NCBI GenBank assembly: GCA_019241085.1
Contig: JAFAXH010000120.1
Coordinates: 1-41,062 of the forward strand
Direction of reading: 5' to 3'
From: Verrucomicrobiota bacterium
Lineage (GTDB): Bacteria; Verrucomicrobiota; Verrucomicrobiia; Chthoniobacterales; SZAS-18
DNA: 41,062 bases
Numbering within the stretch: position 1 is the stretch's first letter; every line of letters starts with the position of its first letter. Positions 16,833-24,729 of this stretch are shown here, in pieces. The notes beneath the pieces were generated by a model, which worked only from the letters and a program-made list of their open reading frames with translations, did no database searches and had not been told where the DNA came from. The position numbers and the translations under genes were made by a program.

Positions 16833-17179
16833 AAGCTCGCGTATCCCGCGGCAGATTCGCCAAAAATAAAAAGAAGAGCAGCCATGCTTCAACGGCAAGT
16901 CTGGGGACGTCTTCTCGCCGTGGGGCGGTGTTGTGTTTTGCATGCACTGCTCCACGGAGGGCGACAAGACGTGTTGTCTGCTTGAAAACGAAGCTGCGCT
17001 GCTGGAAACGAAATGGGTGCCGCCCCGGTCGTTGCAGCCAGTCATTCCCACGCGCGTCGAGTCCGCGTTTTTTGTTAAATCATAAACAGACCGCGGCTTG
17101 TTATTTGACGACTGGGGCGGTATTTTCTACTTGTTGGCAGCGCGGTTGGGGCAATAGCTTTTTACCGCAAACTTGAGCC
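16833..17179. other. Intergenic region with a possible cryptic small gene
   Basis: No recognised gene lies in this 347-base stretch. One plus-strand frame, 16870-17085, stays open for 71 codons with G/C-rich third positions and a cluster of cysteines (VVFCMHCS, then KTCCLLE), but it lacks a convincing start codon. The remainder (17086-17179) is AT-richer and could hold the promoter of the following gene. Confidence 0.5.
16942..17085 (+). CDS. Possible 47-residue cysteine-containing protein
   Basis: From ATG 16942 the frame gives MHCSTEGDKTCC and then a charged, proline-containing tail ending FFVKS. Third codon positions are mostly G or C, as in neighbouring genes, and the frame extends upstream without a stop to 16870. 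No ribosome binding site stands out. It may be a real small gene, a decayed gene that has lost its start, or a chance frame. No family is recognised. Confidence 0.25.
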   Translation: MHCSTEGDKTCCLLENEAALLETKWVPPRSLQPVIPTRVESAFFVKS

Positions 17180-18034
17180 GTGACTGACGCGGCTGAGCTC
17201 GCAAATTACTCGGCAAACGTTGACGATGCGCACATGGCGACAGTTTCTTATGGCAAATGCACGAACAAACTGCGTTGCGCGCTGGCGTTTAACCGGGAAC
17301 CGGTCTTCGTGCCGCTCGACGGCCGCTGTCCGGAGTGTGGTCAACCTCTAGTCGTCGAATCCTTGGCTCGTCGTCGTCTCAAGTTCATCCCACCGTTGCT
17401 GTTCATTGCCTTGCTGGCCGTGGGCGGTTATTACGGATGGAAATATTTCATCGCGCCTTCCCCGGGCGGAGGAGGGACGACCGATGGCCGCACGCTGGGC
17501 GGAGGCGGTCAATCTTCGCGCACCAATGATCCGAACAACCAGGAAGGCGCCCTGCGCAACCCGAACTTCCGCGTGGAAGATGAGGAAAATGCCCGTGCCC
17601 GGCGGGAGGTGCTCGCGCGCATCGAGCGCATGCCGCGCCTCACGCCGCAGCAAAAGAGCAAGCTGACGGCGAGCGTGGACACCGCCAAGAGCATGGGAAT
17701 GATCATCATCATCCCATTCGAGGCGGGGAAAAATTCATTGGGGCCGCGCGAAACGGACATTCTTGTCAAGGCCACGCAAAACCCCAGCATCCAGCGGCTC
17801 ACGGACGATCCGACGCTGGTGCTGGTCGTGCTCGGTTTTGCCGATCGCGGCGGAGATCCCAAGCAGAATCTTGAAGCGTCCATCCAGCGGGCCGAGTCGG
17901 TGCAAACGGCGCTGCGCGATCGTTGCAACATCCAGAATGTGACCTACGCCGTCGGCATGGGCGGCTCGGATTTGATCGATCCGAACATCGCGGCCAAGAA
18001 TCGACGGGTCGAAATCTGGGCGGTGTTTCCTTAA
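17180..18034 (+). CDS. Zinc-ribbon membrane protein with OmpA-like domain
   Basis: This 284-residue protein starts with a zinc-ribbon-like segment (C27, C33, C50, C53, the second pair as CPEC), then has one membrane span (about residues 68-88), a Gly/Ser-rich linker, and a C-terminal OmpA-like fold from about 175. There LGPRETDIL, the QNLEASIQRAESVQ helix and the closing NRRVEIW match the peptidoglycan-binding OmpA/MotB pattern. The predicted topology puts the ribbon in the cytoplasm and the OmpA domain in the periplasm. The start is GTG at 17180, or ATG at 17234 (codon 19), which would still keep all four cysteines. It converges on the exosortase gene and their stop codons overlap. Its role is unknown; anchoring to the cell wall is likely. 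Confidence 0.8.
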   Translation: MTDAAELANYSANVDDAHMATVSYGKCTNKLRCALAFNREPVFVPLDGRCPECGQPLVVESLARRRLKFIPPLLFIALLAVGGYYGWKYFIAPSPGGGGTTDGRTLGGGGQSSRTNDPNNQEGALRNPNFRVEDEENARARREVLARIERMPRLTPQQKSKLTASVDTAKSMGMIIIIPFEAGKNSLGPRETDILVKATQNPSIQRLTDDPTLVLVVLGFADRGGDPKQNLEASIQRAESVQTALRDRCNIQNVTYAVGMGGSDLIDPNIAAKNRRVEIWAVFP

Positions 18035-19698
18035 TCCGCCCGCTGAATCAGTTCCGGCAAGTGCTGCGCCAGCACCGCCTGTGCGCTGGCGTCGTCTGCT
18101 GGGCCGAACAGCGAGATTTCCAACACGCGCTGGCCGAGGTTGCGCCGGCCGTGAACGGCGGCGAGGAAACGGCCGCGGGCCGTCAAATCATCAGCGGCCA
18201 GCCGGTCGTCGGTTGCCTCGCGCCGGCGATCTTCCCAGAGGCAATAAAAAACGTGCAGTTCCTGCCCGCCTCCCGCGTCGAAGACGTAGGCATGGAAGGG
18301 GAGTTGCAAACCCCGGCTGTCGGCAGCGATCCACGCCACGCCGAGGTCGCGCCGCAGTTCCCGGCCTGAGGCGCTCAGACAAACGCGCGGCGTGTGCATC
18401 TTTGCTGCCGGCGCGGCGGATTGACCAGGAGCCCAGCGTGCGAAAAACATGCTCCACCGCACGGCTGATTCCGTGGCAGCAGAACTGTTCCAACTGGCGG
18501 CGCGGCCTTCGCTGTAGCGCAGCATGGCGCGGGAGGCGTCGGGGATTTCATTCTCACGAAAATCCGTGATGCCGCCGCTGGCGACGTTTGCTCCCGTCGG
18601 CCAGCGCGGCGACCAAGTGAGCGGGGCGTCCAAGCCCGCGCCGGTTTCGCGGGAGCGATACCACAAACTGACCGCCGCCTCGACTCCCAGCGGCCAAAGC
18701 GCGCAACCGATCAACAGGGCAATTGGCAATCCAAGCGCCGGGATCGTTGTCGGCCGAGTCGTGTTCGAGGTCGATTCCGGTGCTGGTTGGCGTCGGTCGA
18801 GCCAAAGGGCGATGAGCCAGAGGCCGCCTAGACAAGCCAGGAACACTGCCAGCCCAGCCGTGTCGTGCCACCGGCCGAACGCTTCCTTTCCTTGTCGCAC
18901 ACTGATCAAGACCAGTGTCAGCGCGCGCCCGAGGTTGGTGGCCATCGCCAACGCGCCGCCGGCCAGCACGAGCGTGGCCCGCCGCGCAAACGACAGGGTG
19001 TAATATTCTCCCAGAAACAGCGCCACCATGAAGGTCGATTGCAGCGAGCGAATGCCGCTGCACGCTTCCTCGACGCCGATAAGGCCGCTGGAAACCTGGA
19101 TGAGATTGCCCTGCTGCACGGCGGGCACGCCAAGCCAGTCGAGCAACTCGATCACGACCGTCGTCACCCCGCGCATCAAACCCTGCACGCAGGCGGTTTC
19201 AAAGCGTTCCGGCCACGGCACGGCGACGAGCAGGAAAACGATGGGAAACGCGAAATGCCGCACCCACGGTCGGCCGCCCAAGAGAAAAAAAGCGAGCAGG
19301 AGCAGCGCGACAAGATCGCCGACGACGAGCCAGTTCAGCGGACGCCAGTCGGGGTTGGCCTCTTGCAACCAGCGCATGGGCAGTTGCAGAAAGAGCAGCC
19401 CGGCGGCGGCGAGCAGCGTCCAGCGCCGGGCAGAGGTGCCGGCGGCGGGAGCGCGGCTGAGCGGACGAGAGGACCATTGCCGGGCCAGCAGGTAAAGCGT
19501 GAGAAAGGGCACCGTCCAGCCGTAAGCGTATTGCGGGTTGATCGACCATTCGACGGTCAGAGGCCGCAAGGCGCACCATGCGCTGACGCCGAGGGCGACA
19601 GCCAGCCACCACACATCCGCGTGTGCGCGCAGTGCCCTGCCTGCCGAGACGGTTGGCCGGGCGGAGGCGAGGGGGGCGGCGGAGACCAGGTTAGACAC
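18031..19698 (-). CDS. Exosortase with fused EpsI-like domain
   Basis: The N-terminal ~300 residues form about eight membrane spans and carry the exosortase catalytic triad: C213 in EEACSGIRSLQ, R258 in TNLGRAL and H278 in RWHDTAG. Exosortases process surface proteins that end in PEP-CTERM-like tails. The C-terminal ~230 residues are soluble and contain HTPRVCLSASG, as in the EpsI family commonly found next to or fused with exosortases. No protein with a recognisable sorting tail is encoded in this window, so substrates lie elsewhere. The exact exosortase subtype cannot be set by eye. Start ATG 19698. Confidence 0.92.
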   Translation of the reverse strand: MSNLVSAAPLASARPTVSAGRALRAHADVWWLAVALGVSAWCALRPLTVEWSINPQYAYGWTVPFLTLYLLARQWSSRPLSRAPAAGTSARRWTLLAAAGLLFLQLPMRWLQEANPDWRPLNWLVVGDLVALLLLAFFLLGGRPWVRHFAFPIVFLLVAVPWPERFETACVQGLMRGVTTVVIELLDWLGVPAVQQGNLIQVSSGLIGVEEACSGIRSLQSTFMVALFLGEYYTLSFARRATLVLAGGALAMATNLGRALTLVLISVRQGKEAFGRWHDTAGLAVFLACLGGLWLIALWLDRRQPAPESTSNTTRPTTIPALGLPIALLIGCALWPLGVEAAVSLWYRSRETGAGLDAPLTWSPRWPTGANVASGGITDFRENEIPDASRAMLRYSEGRAASWNSSAATESAVRWSMFFARWAPGQSAAPAAKMHTPRVCLSASGRELRRDLGVAWIAADSRGLQLPFHAYVFDAGGGQELHVFYCLWEDRRREATDDRLAADDLTARGRFLAAVHGRRNLGQRVLEISLFGPADDASAQAVLAQHLPELIQRAD

Positions 19699-19905
19699 AG
19701 CGGAAGCAGCAGCAGGGGTTTTTTCCCACCAAATCAGAAGCAGTTCTCTGGCCTAGAACATGAGCATGTCAACTCTGGTGCCTGATCGCAGCCGAACCCA
19801 GGGGGTGCCATCCGAACCGCGAGTCTCGAACCAATTGGAAATTAAAAGCGCGTGCCGGCCCGCAGTGGCTTGCCACCACCGAGCTGACAAGTGCATCGTG
19901 TGAGC

Positions 19906-20652
19906 ATGGAAAACGAAACCGCGCTCCCCGAAACTCCGCGGCATCGTGCGGCTGCGTTGCAACCAATCGCGTTGCCCCCGCGTCGCCGGCGAGGCGGTCG
20001 ATGGCTGGGTCGGCTGTGGCTCGTCGTGATCGTGGCGCTCGCGTTTTGGGGCGGAGTCGTGGGCAAGCGGCGGTGGGACGTTTATTACACCGTGGCGCGG
20101 GCGCCGCTCGCGCCGTCGGGCGGCTGGTATTTCTGGCCGCGGATGGAGCTGCCGGTGCCGCTCTTCACCCAAGGCGATCCGCGCTGGAGCGAGGATTTCC
20201 TCGGACCTTCGAATGACACGTTGGGCAGCGCCGGATGCGCGGTTTCGTCGATGGCGATGGTGCTGAAATTCTACGGCATCGACACCGATCCCGGGCGGCT
20301 GAACGCATTTCTCGACGAGCACGGCGGTTTTACCGAGCAGGGTTGGTTAATCTGGGAAGGCGCGGAGACGTTGGCGCCGGGACGAGTCAAAAAAATTTAC
20401 GAAGACCTGCCTTCCTACGCGCTGCTCGATGACAATCTGCGCCGCGGCAATCCCGTCATCGTGCGCATCCGTCTGCCGAGCGGCATCACGCACTTCGTCG
20501 TCGTCATGGGCAAGGACGGCTTCGATTATCTCATCCGCGACCCGGCGTCGGCCGGACTGCGGCGCGGAGTTTATCCCTTGAAGGATTATGGCCGGCCCAT
20601 CGAGGCGCTGCGTTTTTACGAGAAAACGACGGCGGCCGTGGCGGGCAGTTAG
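19906..20652 (+). CDS. Membrane-anchored C39-like papain-fold peptidase
   Basis: The 248-residue protein has a short basic cytoplasmic leader, one membrane anchor (about residues 35-52) and a periplasmic C39-like domain. Catalytic candidates are C111 in GSAGCAVSSMAMVL, H196 in ITHFVVVMG and D212 in LIRDPAS. C39-family members outside bacteriocin transporters often process or bind envelope proteins. ATG 19906 is preferred; GTG 19891 is in frame upstream. The gene diverges from the exosortase gene and converges on the prenyl synthase gene, with which it shares a four-base stop overlap. Substrate unknown. Confidence 0.85.
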   Translation: MENETALPETPRHRAAALQPIALPPRRRRGGRWLGRLWLVVIVALAFWGGVVGKRRWDVYYTVARAPLAPSGGWYFWPRMELPVPLFTQGDPRWSEDFLGPSNDTLGSAGCAVSSMAMVLKFYGIDTDPGRLNAFLDEHGGFTEQGWLIWEGAETLAPGRVKKIYEDLPSYALLDDNLRRGNPVIVRIRLPSGITHFVVVMGKDGFDYLIRDPASAGLRRGVYPLKDYGRPIEALRFYEKTTAAVAGS

Positions 20653-21539
20653 TTCTCCCGCTGCAACAAATGCTCCGCCAGCGCGCGGAGTTTTTCGGCG
20701 CGAGCGCCGAGCGGGCGCAACGCCGCGTGAGCGCGCGCGGTCAAACGTTTTGCTTCAGCGCGGGCGCCGTCGAGACCGAGCAGCGCCGGATACGTCGCCT
20801 TTTGCGCGGCCACGTCTTTGCCGGCGCTCTTGCCGAGTTTTTCGGTCGTCTGCGTCACGTCGAGAATGTCGTCGATGACTTGAAACGCCACGCCGAGCGC
20901 GCGGCCAAACGTCGTCAGCGTGCGCAACGTCGTCGCGTCGGCGTTCGCGCTCATCGCGCCGAAGCGGAGGCTCGTCGTCAACAGCGCGGCGGTTTTGCCT
21001 TCGTGAATGAAACGGAGCTGCGCAAGGTCGATGGCTTTGCCTTCGCCTTCCAAATCGGCGACCTGTCCCGCGATGAGCTTGAGGCTGCCGGAGGTGACGG
21101 CCAGCTCGTGCAGCAGCGCGCGCGTGTCGTAGCGCGGCCACGCGCGGGCGCGCGCGACCAGCTCGAAGGCGTGGGTCAAGAGCGCGTCGCCGGCGAGCAC
21201 GGCCAGGCCTTCGCCAAAGACCTTGTGACACGTCGGCTGGCCGCGGCGGAAATCGTCGTTGTCCATCGCGGGCAGGTCGTCGTGAATGAGCGAATACGTG
21301 TGGATGCACTCGACCGCGCAAGCGAGCGGCAGCGCCTCGCTCACGGCGCGCGCGCCGCCGCAAGCCTCGGCCGCGGCGAGGCAAAGAATCGGCCGCAAAC
21401 GTTTTGCGCCGTTGGCAAACAGGCTGTAGCGCATCGCGCGATGGATGGTCGCCGGCTTGCGCGTTTCCTTCGGCAACGCCCGATCCAGCGCGCGGTCGAT
21501 GCGCTGACGTTGAGCGGCGAGATACGCGGAGAAAAGCAT
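20649..21539 (-). CDS. ispA: Farnesyl diphosphate synthase (IspA-type)
   Basis: This 296-residue protein has both Asp-rich motifs of trans-prenyl diphosphate synthases. The first, YSLIHDDLPAMDNDD (D87, D88, D93), is almost identical to that of bacterial IspA and has an aromatic residue five places before the first Asp, which limits product length to about C15. The second is FQVIDDILD (D223, D224, D227). GKRLRP near residue 45 and the Lys in EGKTA are also present. It makes C15 precursor for undecaprenyl phosphate, quinones and other isoprenoids. A C20 product cannot be excluded. Confidence 0.92.
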   Translation of the reverse strand: MLFSAYLAAQRQRIDRALDRALPKETRKPATIHRAMRYSLFANGAKRLRPILCLAAAEACGGARAVSEALPLACAVECIHTYSLIHDDLPAMDNDDFRRGQPTCHKVFGEGLAVLAGDALLTHAFELVARARAWPRYDTRALLHELAVTSGSLKLIAGQVADLEGEGKAIDLAQLRFIHEGKTAALLTTSLRFGAMSANADATTLRTLTTFGRALGVAFQVIDDILDVTQTTEKLGKSAGKDVAAQKATYPALLGLDGARAEAKRLTARAHAALRPLGARAEKLRALAEHLLQREN

Positions 21540-21547
21540 CGGAGGGA

Positions 21548-21684
21548 AAGTTCTAAGTTCGAAGTTCTAAATCCCAAACAAGCTCGAAGTTCAAAGCTCG
21601 AATAAATGCACCGCGCCGATTTGAACTTGGGTCTTTGAACTTGTTTCGAGCTTGGAGCTTCGAGCTTTGAGCTTTGAGCTTTGA
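21548..21684. repeat. Palindromic repeat copy C with GAGCTTT tandem units
   Basis: The gap between ispA and asd is filled by words of the same family as copies A and B: AAGTTCGAAG-like on the left (21548-21600) and their complements on the right (21620-21684). Pairing is imperfect compared with the other two copies. Three exact tandem heptamers GAGCTTT occur at 21662-21682. No coding function is evident. Confidence 0.75.
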
Positions 21685-21691
21685 ACGCAGG

Positions 21692-22699
21692 TCAGAGCAG
21701 TTCCGCGATCTGCACGGCGTTGAGCGCGGCACCTTTGAGCAATTGATCGCCGGCGACCCAGAACGCGAGGCCGTTGTCGAGCGCGCAATCGACCCGCAGC
21801 CGGCCGACCTGGCAATCGTCCTGACCGGCGCACGCGAGCGGCGTCGGATAACGGTTGCGCGCCGGTTCGTCCACGACTTGCAAGCCGGGCGCGGCGGCGA
21901 GCGCGGCGCGGGCTTTTTCCAAGGAAACCGGCTGGTCGAACTCGGCGTTGATCGCCACGGAATGCGCCCGGTAAACGGGCACCCGCACGCAGGTCGCGGA
22001 GAGCCGCAGCGCGGGCAGGTGCAAAATTTTGCGCGCTTCGTTCTGCATCTTGCGCTCCTCGCCGGTGTAGCCGTCGTCGAGAAACGTGTCGATGTGCGGC
22101 AGGACGTTGAACGCGATCTGGTGCGGATAAACGCGCGGCGTCACCGCCTGGCCGGCGCCGAGGGAGGCGACCTGTTCGCGCAGCTCGCCGATGGCTTTCG
22201 CGCCGGTGCCGGAGACGGCTTGGTAGCTCGCCGCGATGACGCGCCGCAGGCCGAAGGCGCGGTGCAGCGGCGCGAGCGCCATGAGCGACACGGCAATGGT
22301 GCAGTTCGGGTTGGCAATGATGCCGCGATGGGCGCGCGCGTCATCGCCGTTGATCTCGGGGATGACAAGCGGCACGGCCGGGTCCTGGCGGAACGCGGAC
22401 GAATTATCGACGACGACTGCGCCGGCCTTGACCGCGTGCGGCGCAAACTCGCGGGACACGCCGCCGCCGGCGCTGAACAACGCGAAGTCCACGTCGGCAA
22501 ATGAATCCGGCCCGAGCACGCGGATGGCGTGCGTCTCGTCGCCGAACGCGACTTTTTTCCCCGCCGACCGTTCCGAGCCGAGCAGCGTGAGCCGGCCGAC
22601 GGGGAATCGCCGGCGGGCGAGCACCTGCAACATCTCTTGGCCGACCGCGCCGCTGGCGCCGACGATGGCCACGTGCAGAGAGGATTTTTTCGAGGACAT
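21692..22699 (-). CDS. asd: Aspartate-semialdehyde dehydrogenase
   Basis: The 335-residue enzyme reduces aspartyl phosphate to aspartate semialdehyde, the branch point to lysine/diaminopimelate, threonine and methionine. It has the NADP-binding opening VAIVGASGAVGQEML, the active-site cysteine C133 in ANPNCTIA, and RVPVYRAHSVAIN with the likely catalytic region histidine. The start at 22699 (MSSKK) places the nucleotide-binding loop at the usual distance; an open extension to 22783 is unlikely because it would intrude toward the divergent gene. It diverges from the L,D-transpeptidase gene, and both contribute to peptidoglycan (diaminopimelate supply and cross-linking). Confidence 0.95.
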   Translation of the reverse strand: MSSKKSSLHVAIVGASGAVGQEMLQVLARRRFPVGRLTLLGSERSAGKKVAFGDETHAIRVLGPDSFADVDFALFSAGGGVSREFAPHAVKAGAVVVDNSSAFRQDPAVPLVIPEINGDDARAHRGIIANPNCTIAVSLMALAPLHRAFGLRRVIAASYQAVSGTGAKAIGELREQVASLGAGQAVTPRVYPHQIAFNVLPHIDTFLDDGYTGEERKMQNEARKILHLPALRLSATCVRVPVYRAHSVAINAEFDQPVSLEKARAALAAAPGLQVVDEPARNRYPTPLACAGQDDCQVGRLRVDCALDNGLAFWVAGDQLLKGAALNAVQIAELL

Positions 22700-22777
22700 A
22701 AATGAAAGAAAACGCGCGCCGTGGCAGGACCAGCGCGGGACGAGACGGGACGCCGATTTTATGCTCTCCTTGGCGGG

Positions 22778-23269
22778 ATGCAAACCGCAAACTCAGCCGC
22801 TTGCACGCTGCGCATTTCCGTGGCCGCGCAGACGCTCGAAGTGCGCGACGCTATCAGCGGCGCGGTGCGGCGGATTTATCCGATCTCGACTTCGCAGTTT
22901 GGCCTCGGCACGGAGCCGGGCAGCTTGCGCACGCCGCTGGGGCGGTTCCGGATCGGTGAAAAAATCGGGCACGACGCGCCGGCGGGCACGGTGTTCCGCG
23001 GGCGCCAGCCGGACCCGGCGCTCGCTCCGGCGGAGGCGCTTGTCAGCACCGTAGACGACCTCATTCTCAGCCGCATCCTCTGGCTGGAAGGGATCGAGCC
23101 GCACAATGCGAATACGCGCGAGCGTTACATTTACATCCACGGCACGAACCACGAAGCGCGCATCGGCGAGCCTGCCAGCCACGGCTGCATCCGCATGCGC
23201 AACGCCGACGTGATCGAGCTGTTCGCTTCCGTGCCAGTCGGCACCGAGCTGCAAATCGACGCCGCGTAG
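22778..23269 (+). CDS. L,D-transpeptidase (YkuD family)
   Basis: The 163-residue protein has the YkuD catalytic signature: H121 in YIHGTNHE and C137 in SHGCIRM, in the correct spacing and at the C-terminal end of the domain. This family forms 3-3 peptidoglycan cross-links or anchors lipoproteins. No clear signal peptide is seen with either start (22778, or an in-frame start at 22721), which is unusual for an enzyme of the periplasm and similar to short YkuD proteins of Verrucomicrobia and Proteobacteria. It is divergent from asd. Confidence 0.9.
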   Translation: MQTANSAACTLRISVAAQTLEVRDAISGAVRRIYPISTSQFGLGTEPGSLRTPLGRFRIGEKIGHDAPAGTVFRGRQPDPALAPAEALVSTVDDLILSRILWLEGIEPHNANTRERYIYIHGTNHEARIGEPASHGCIRMRNADVIELFASVPVGTELQIDAA

Positions 23270-23360
23270 CTGGAGTGCCCCTTGCGTGCATGGCGGTAAA
23301 ACCATTTGCCAAGCGGGAGCCGATGGGCCAAAAAGCAAGCTCATCCGGCTCTTTGCCCGG

Positions 23361-23370
23361 AAAGGAGGTG
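23361..23370 (+). promoter_or_regulatory. Strong Shine-Dalgarno site of the small lipoprotein
   Basis: AAAGGAGGTG is a near-perfect anti-16S match, rare among the genes of this window, most of which lack an obvious site. It lies 13 bases (counted from GGAGG) before ATG 23382, somewhat long, and it decides that start over the in-frame upstream ATG 23286. Confidence 0.7.
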
Positions 23371-23381
23371 AAAAATACAAA

Positions 23382-23513
23382 ATGACGAAACTCTTTAAAC
23401 TCACTGCTCTGCTCGCTCTGGCGGCCGCAGCCGTGGTCGGTCTGGAGGCGTGTGCATCGCACAGCAGCGGCACCACCACCAGCGGGACCGCGACCACCCA
23501 CACCTCCAAGTAA
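23382..23513 (+). CDS. Small putative lipoprotein, 43 residues
   Basis: The product is a short signal peptide (MTKLFKLTALLALAAAA) followed by a lipobox-like LEAC and a Ser/Thr/His-rich tail of about 18 residues. Signal peptidase II cleavage would leave a tiny acylated peptide, as with entericidin-like proteins, but no sequence match is claimed. Glutamate at position -2 of the lipobox is unusual. The strong Shine-Dalgarno site suggests high expression. Function unknown. Confidence 0.65.
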   Translation: MTKLFKLTALLALAAAAVVGLEACASHSSGTTTSGTATTHTSK

Positions 23514-23588
23514 ACCTCACCACAACCCCGCTTCTTACGGCGATTTGTTTGCGCGCCGTGAGGAGCACCGGGGGCCGCGTTGGCTGGC

Positions 23589-24284
23589 TCAGCTCTGGCT
23601 GAGGCGGCGGCGCGGCCCTTGGCATTTCTGGTTCGCCCCATCGATGCGGCGCGCTGGTGGCCGGCTGACGCAGCGGTTGTTTTTTAATAAAAAACGCCAA
23701 GGCAAATCGGCGGCGCGGCTGATGCCAATGCGCACGTCGGTGACGATTTCAACCGGCGGCGCGTCGCTGGCACGGGCGTGAAATCCCCGGCGCGGATCAA
23801 CGCACAAACTGTGACCGTGCACCGCCGGCGGCACGCCGAGTGCCTGCGTGAGCTTGCCCGGCCCGGAGCAAAGGTGCCGGTCGTCGGTGATCGCCGGGCC
23901 GCGGCGCGCGCGCATCTCCGCGAGGCCGGCGACAGGTTCCAGCGCGCGGATCAAAACGAAACCGTCCGCCGCGGCGCCAGCGCGGCCTTTGACGAGCGCG
24001 TTGAGCAGCCAGTGGACGCCGTAATTCAAATAAATATACGCGGTGCCCGCGGGATGTTCGTCCACGAATTTTTGCGCGCCGCGCCGCAGAAACGTGTGGC
24101 ACGCCTCGTCGCCCAGCGCCGCGTAGGCCTCGGTCTCCACGACGATCCCGCGACAGTCGCCCCACGCCAGTTCACAGCCGATCAGGTCCGCCGCGCAGAC
24201 GAGCGGGTCGCGGGCAAAGAAATCTTGCCCGAGCAGTGTGGCCGCCGCATCCTGCGCGGCATTCGTCGCGAATTGTCGATTCAT
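23589..24284 (-). CDS. 3-methyladenine DNA glycosylase (AAG/MPG family)
   Basis: The 231-residue protein excises alkylated purines during base excision repair. Family marks are the FFARDPLVCAADLIGCEL opening, the catalytic Glu in VVETEAY, NYGVHWLLN with the DNA-intercalating Tyr region, and SGPGKLTQALG. Its ATG (24284-24282) overlaps the ATG of the divergent GNAT gene (24283-24285) within the palindrome CATG; an alternative start at 24302 would increase the overlap. The final ~40 residues, after the core, are basic and not conserved in the family. Confidence 0.92.
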   Translation of the reverse strand: MNRQFATNAAQDAAATLLGQDFFARDPLVCAADLIGCELAWGDCRGIVVETEAYAALGDEACHTFLRRGAQKFVDEHPAGTAYIYLNYGVHWLLNALVKGRAGAAADGFVLIRALEPVAGLAEMRARRGPAITDDRHLCSGPGKLTQALGVPPAVHGHSLCVDPRRGFHARASDAPPVEIVTDVRIGISRAADLPWRFLLKNNRCVSRPPARRIDGANQKCQGPRRRLSQS

Positions 24285-24729
24285 GGAAAAACCGTTCACC
24301 ATCGCCCACGCGCAGACCGCCGGGCAAATCGCGCGCTGCCATGCAGTCGTGCGCGAGTTGCGTCCGCGCTACGCGCTCGAAGATTTTGTCGAGCAGGTGC
24401 AACGCCAGATCGTCAACGACGGTTTTCTGCTGGCGTATCTGGAAGCCGACGGCGAGGTGCGCGCCGCGGCCGGCTATCGGTTTGGGGAAAATTTGCACCA
24501 CGGCCGTTATCTTTACGTCGATGATCTGATCACGCGCGAAGCCGACCGCTCGCGCGGCTTCGGCGAAAAATTGTTCGCGTGGCTCGTCGCCGAAGCCCGG
24601 CGGCGCGATTGCGCGGCGCTCACGCTCGATTCCGGCGTGCAGCGTTTCGCCGCGCACCGCTTTTATCTCGCGCGGCGGATGGCCATTGCCTCGCACCATT
24701 TCGTGCTCGAACTCACCTCCGCGTCGTGA
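24283..24729 (+). CDS. GNAT-family N-acetyltransferase
   Basis: This 148-residue protein has the GNAT acetyl-CoA loop as RSRGFGEKLF after a VDDLIT strand, and the C-terminal RFYLARRM segment usual in the fold. The start at 24283 overlaps head-to-head with the glycosylase gene. Its stop TGA overlaps the GTG start of the next gene (GTGA at 24726-24729), so the two are likely translated together. The substrate is not predictable from sequence. Confidence 0.88.
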   Translation: MEKPFTIAHAQTAGQIARCHAVVRELRPRYALEDFVEQVQRQIVNDGFLLAYLEADGEVRAAAGYRFGENLHHGRYLYVDDLITREADRSRGFGEKLFAWLVAEARRRDCAALTLDSGVQRFAAHRFYLARRMAIASHHFVLELTSAS

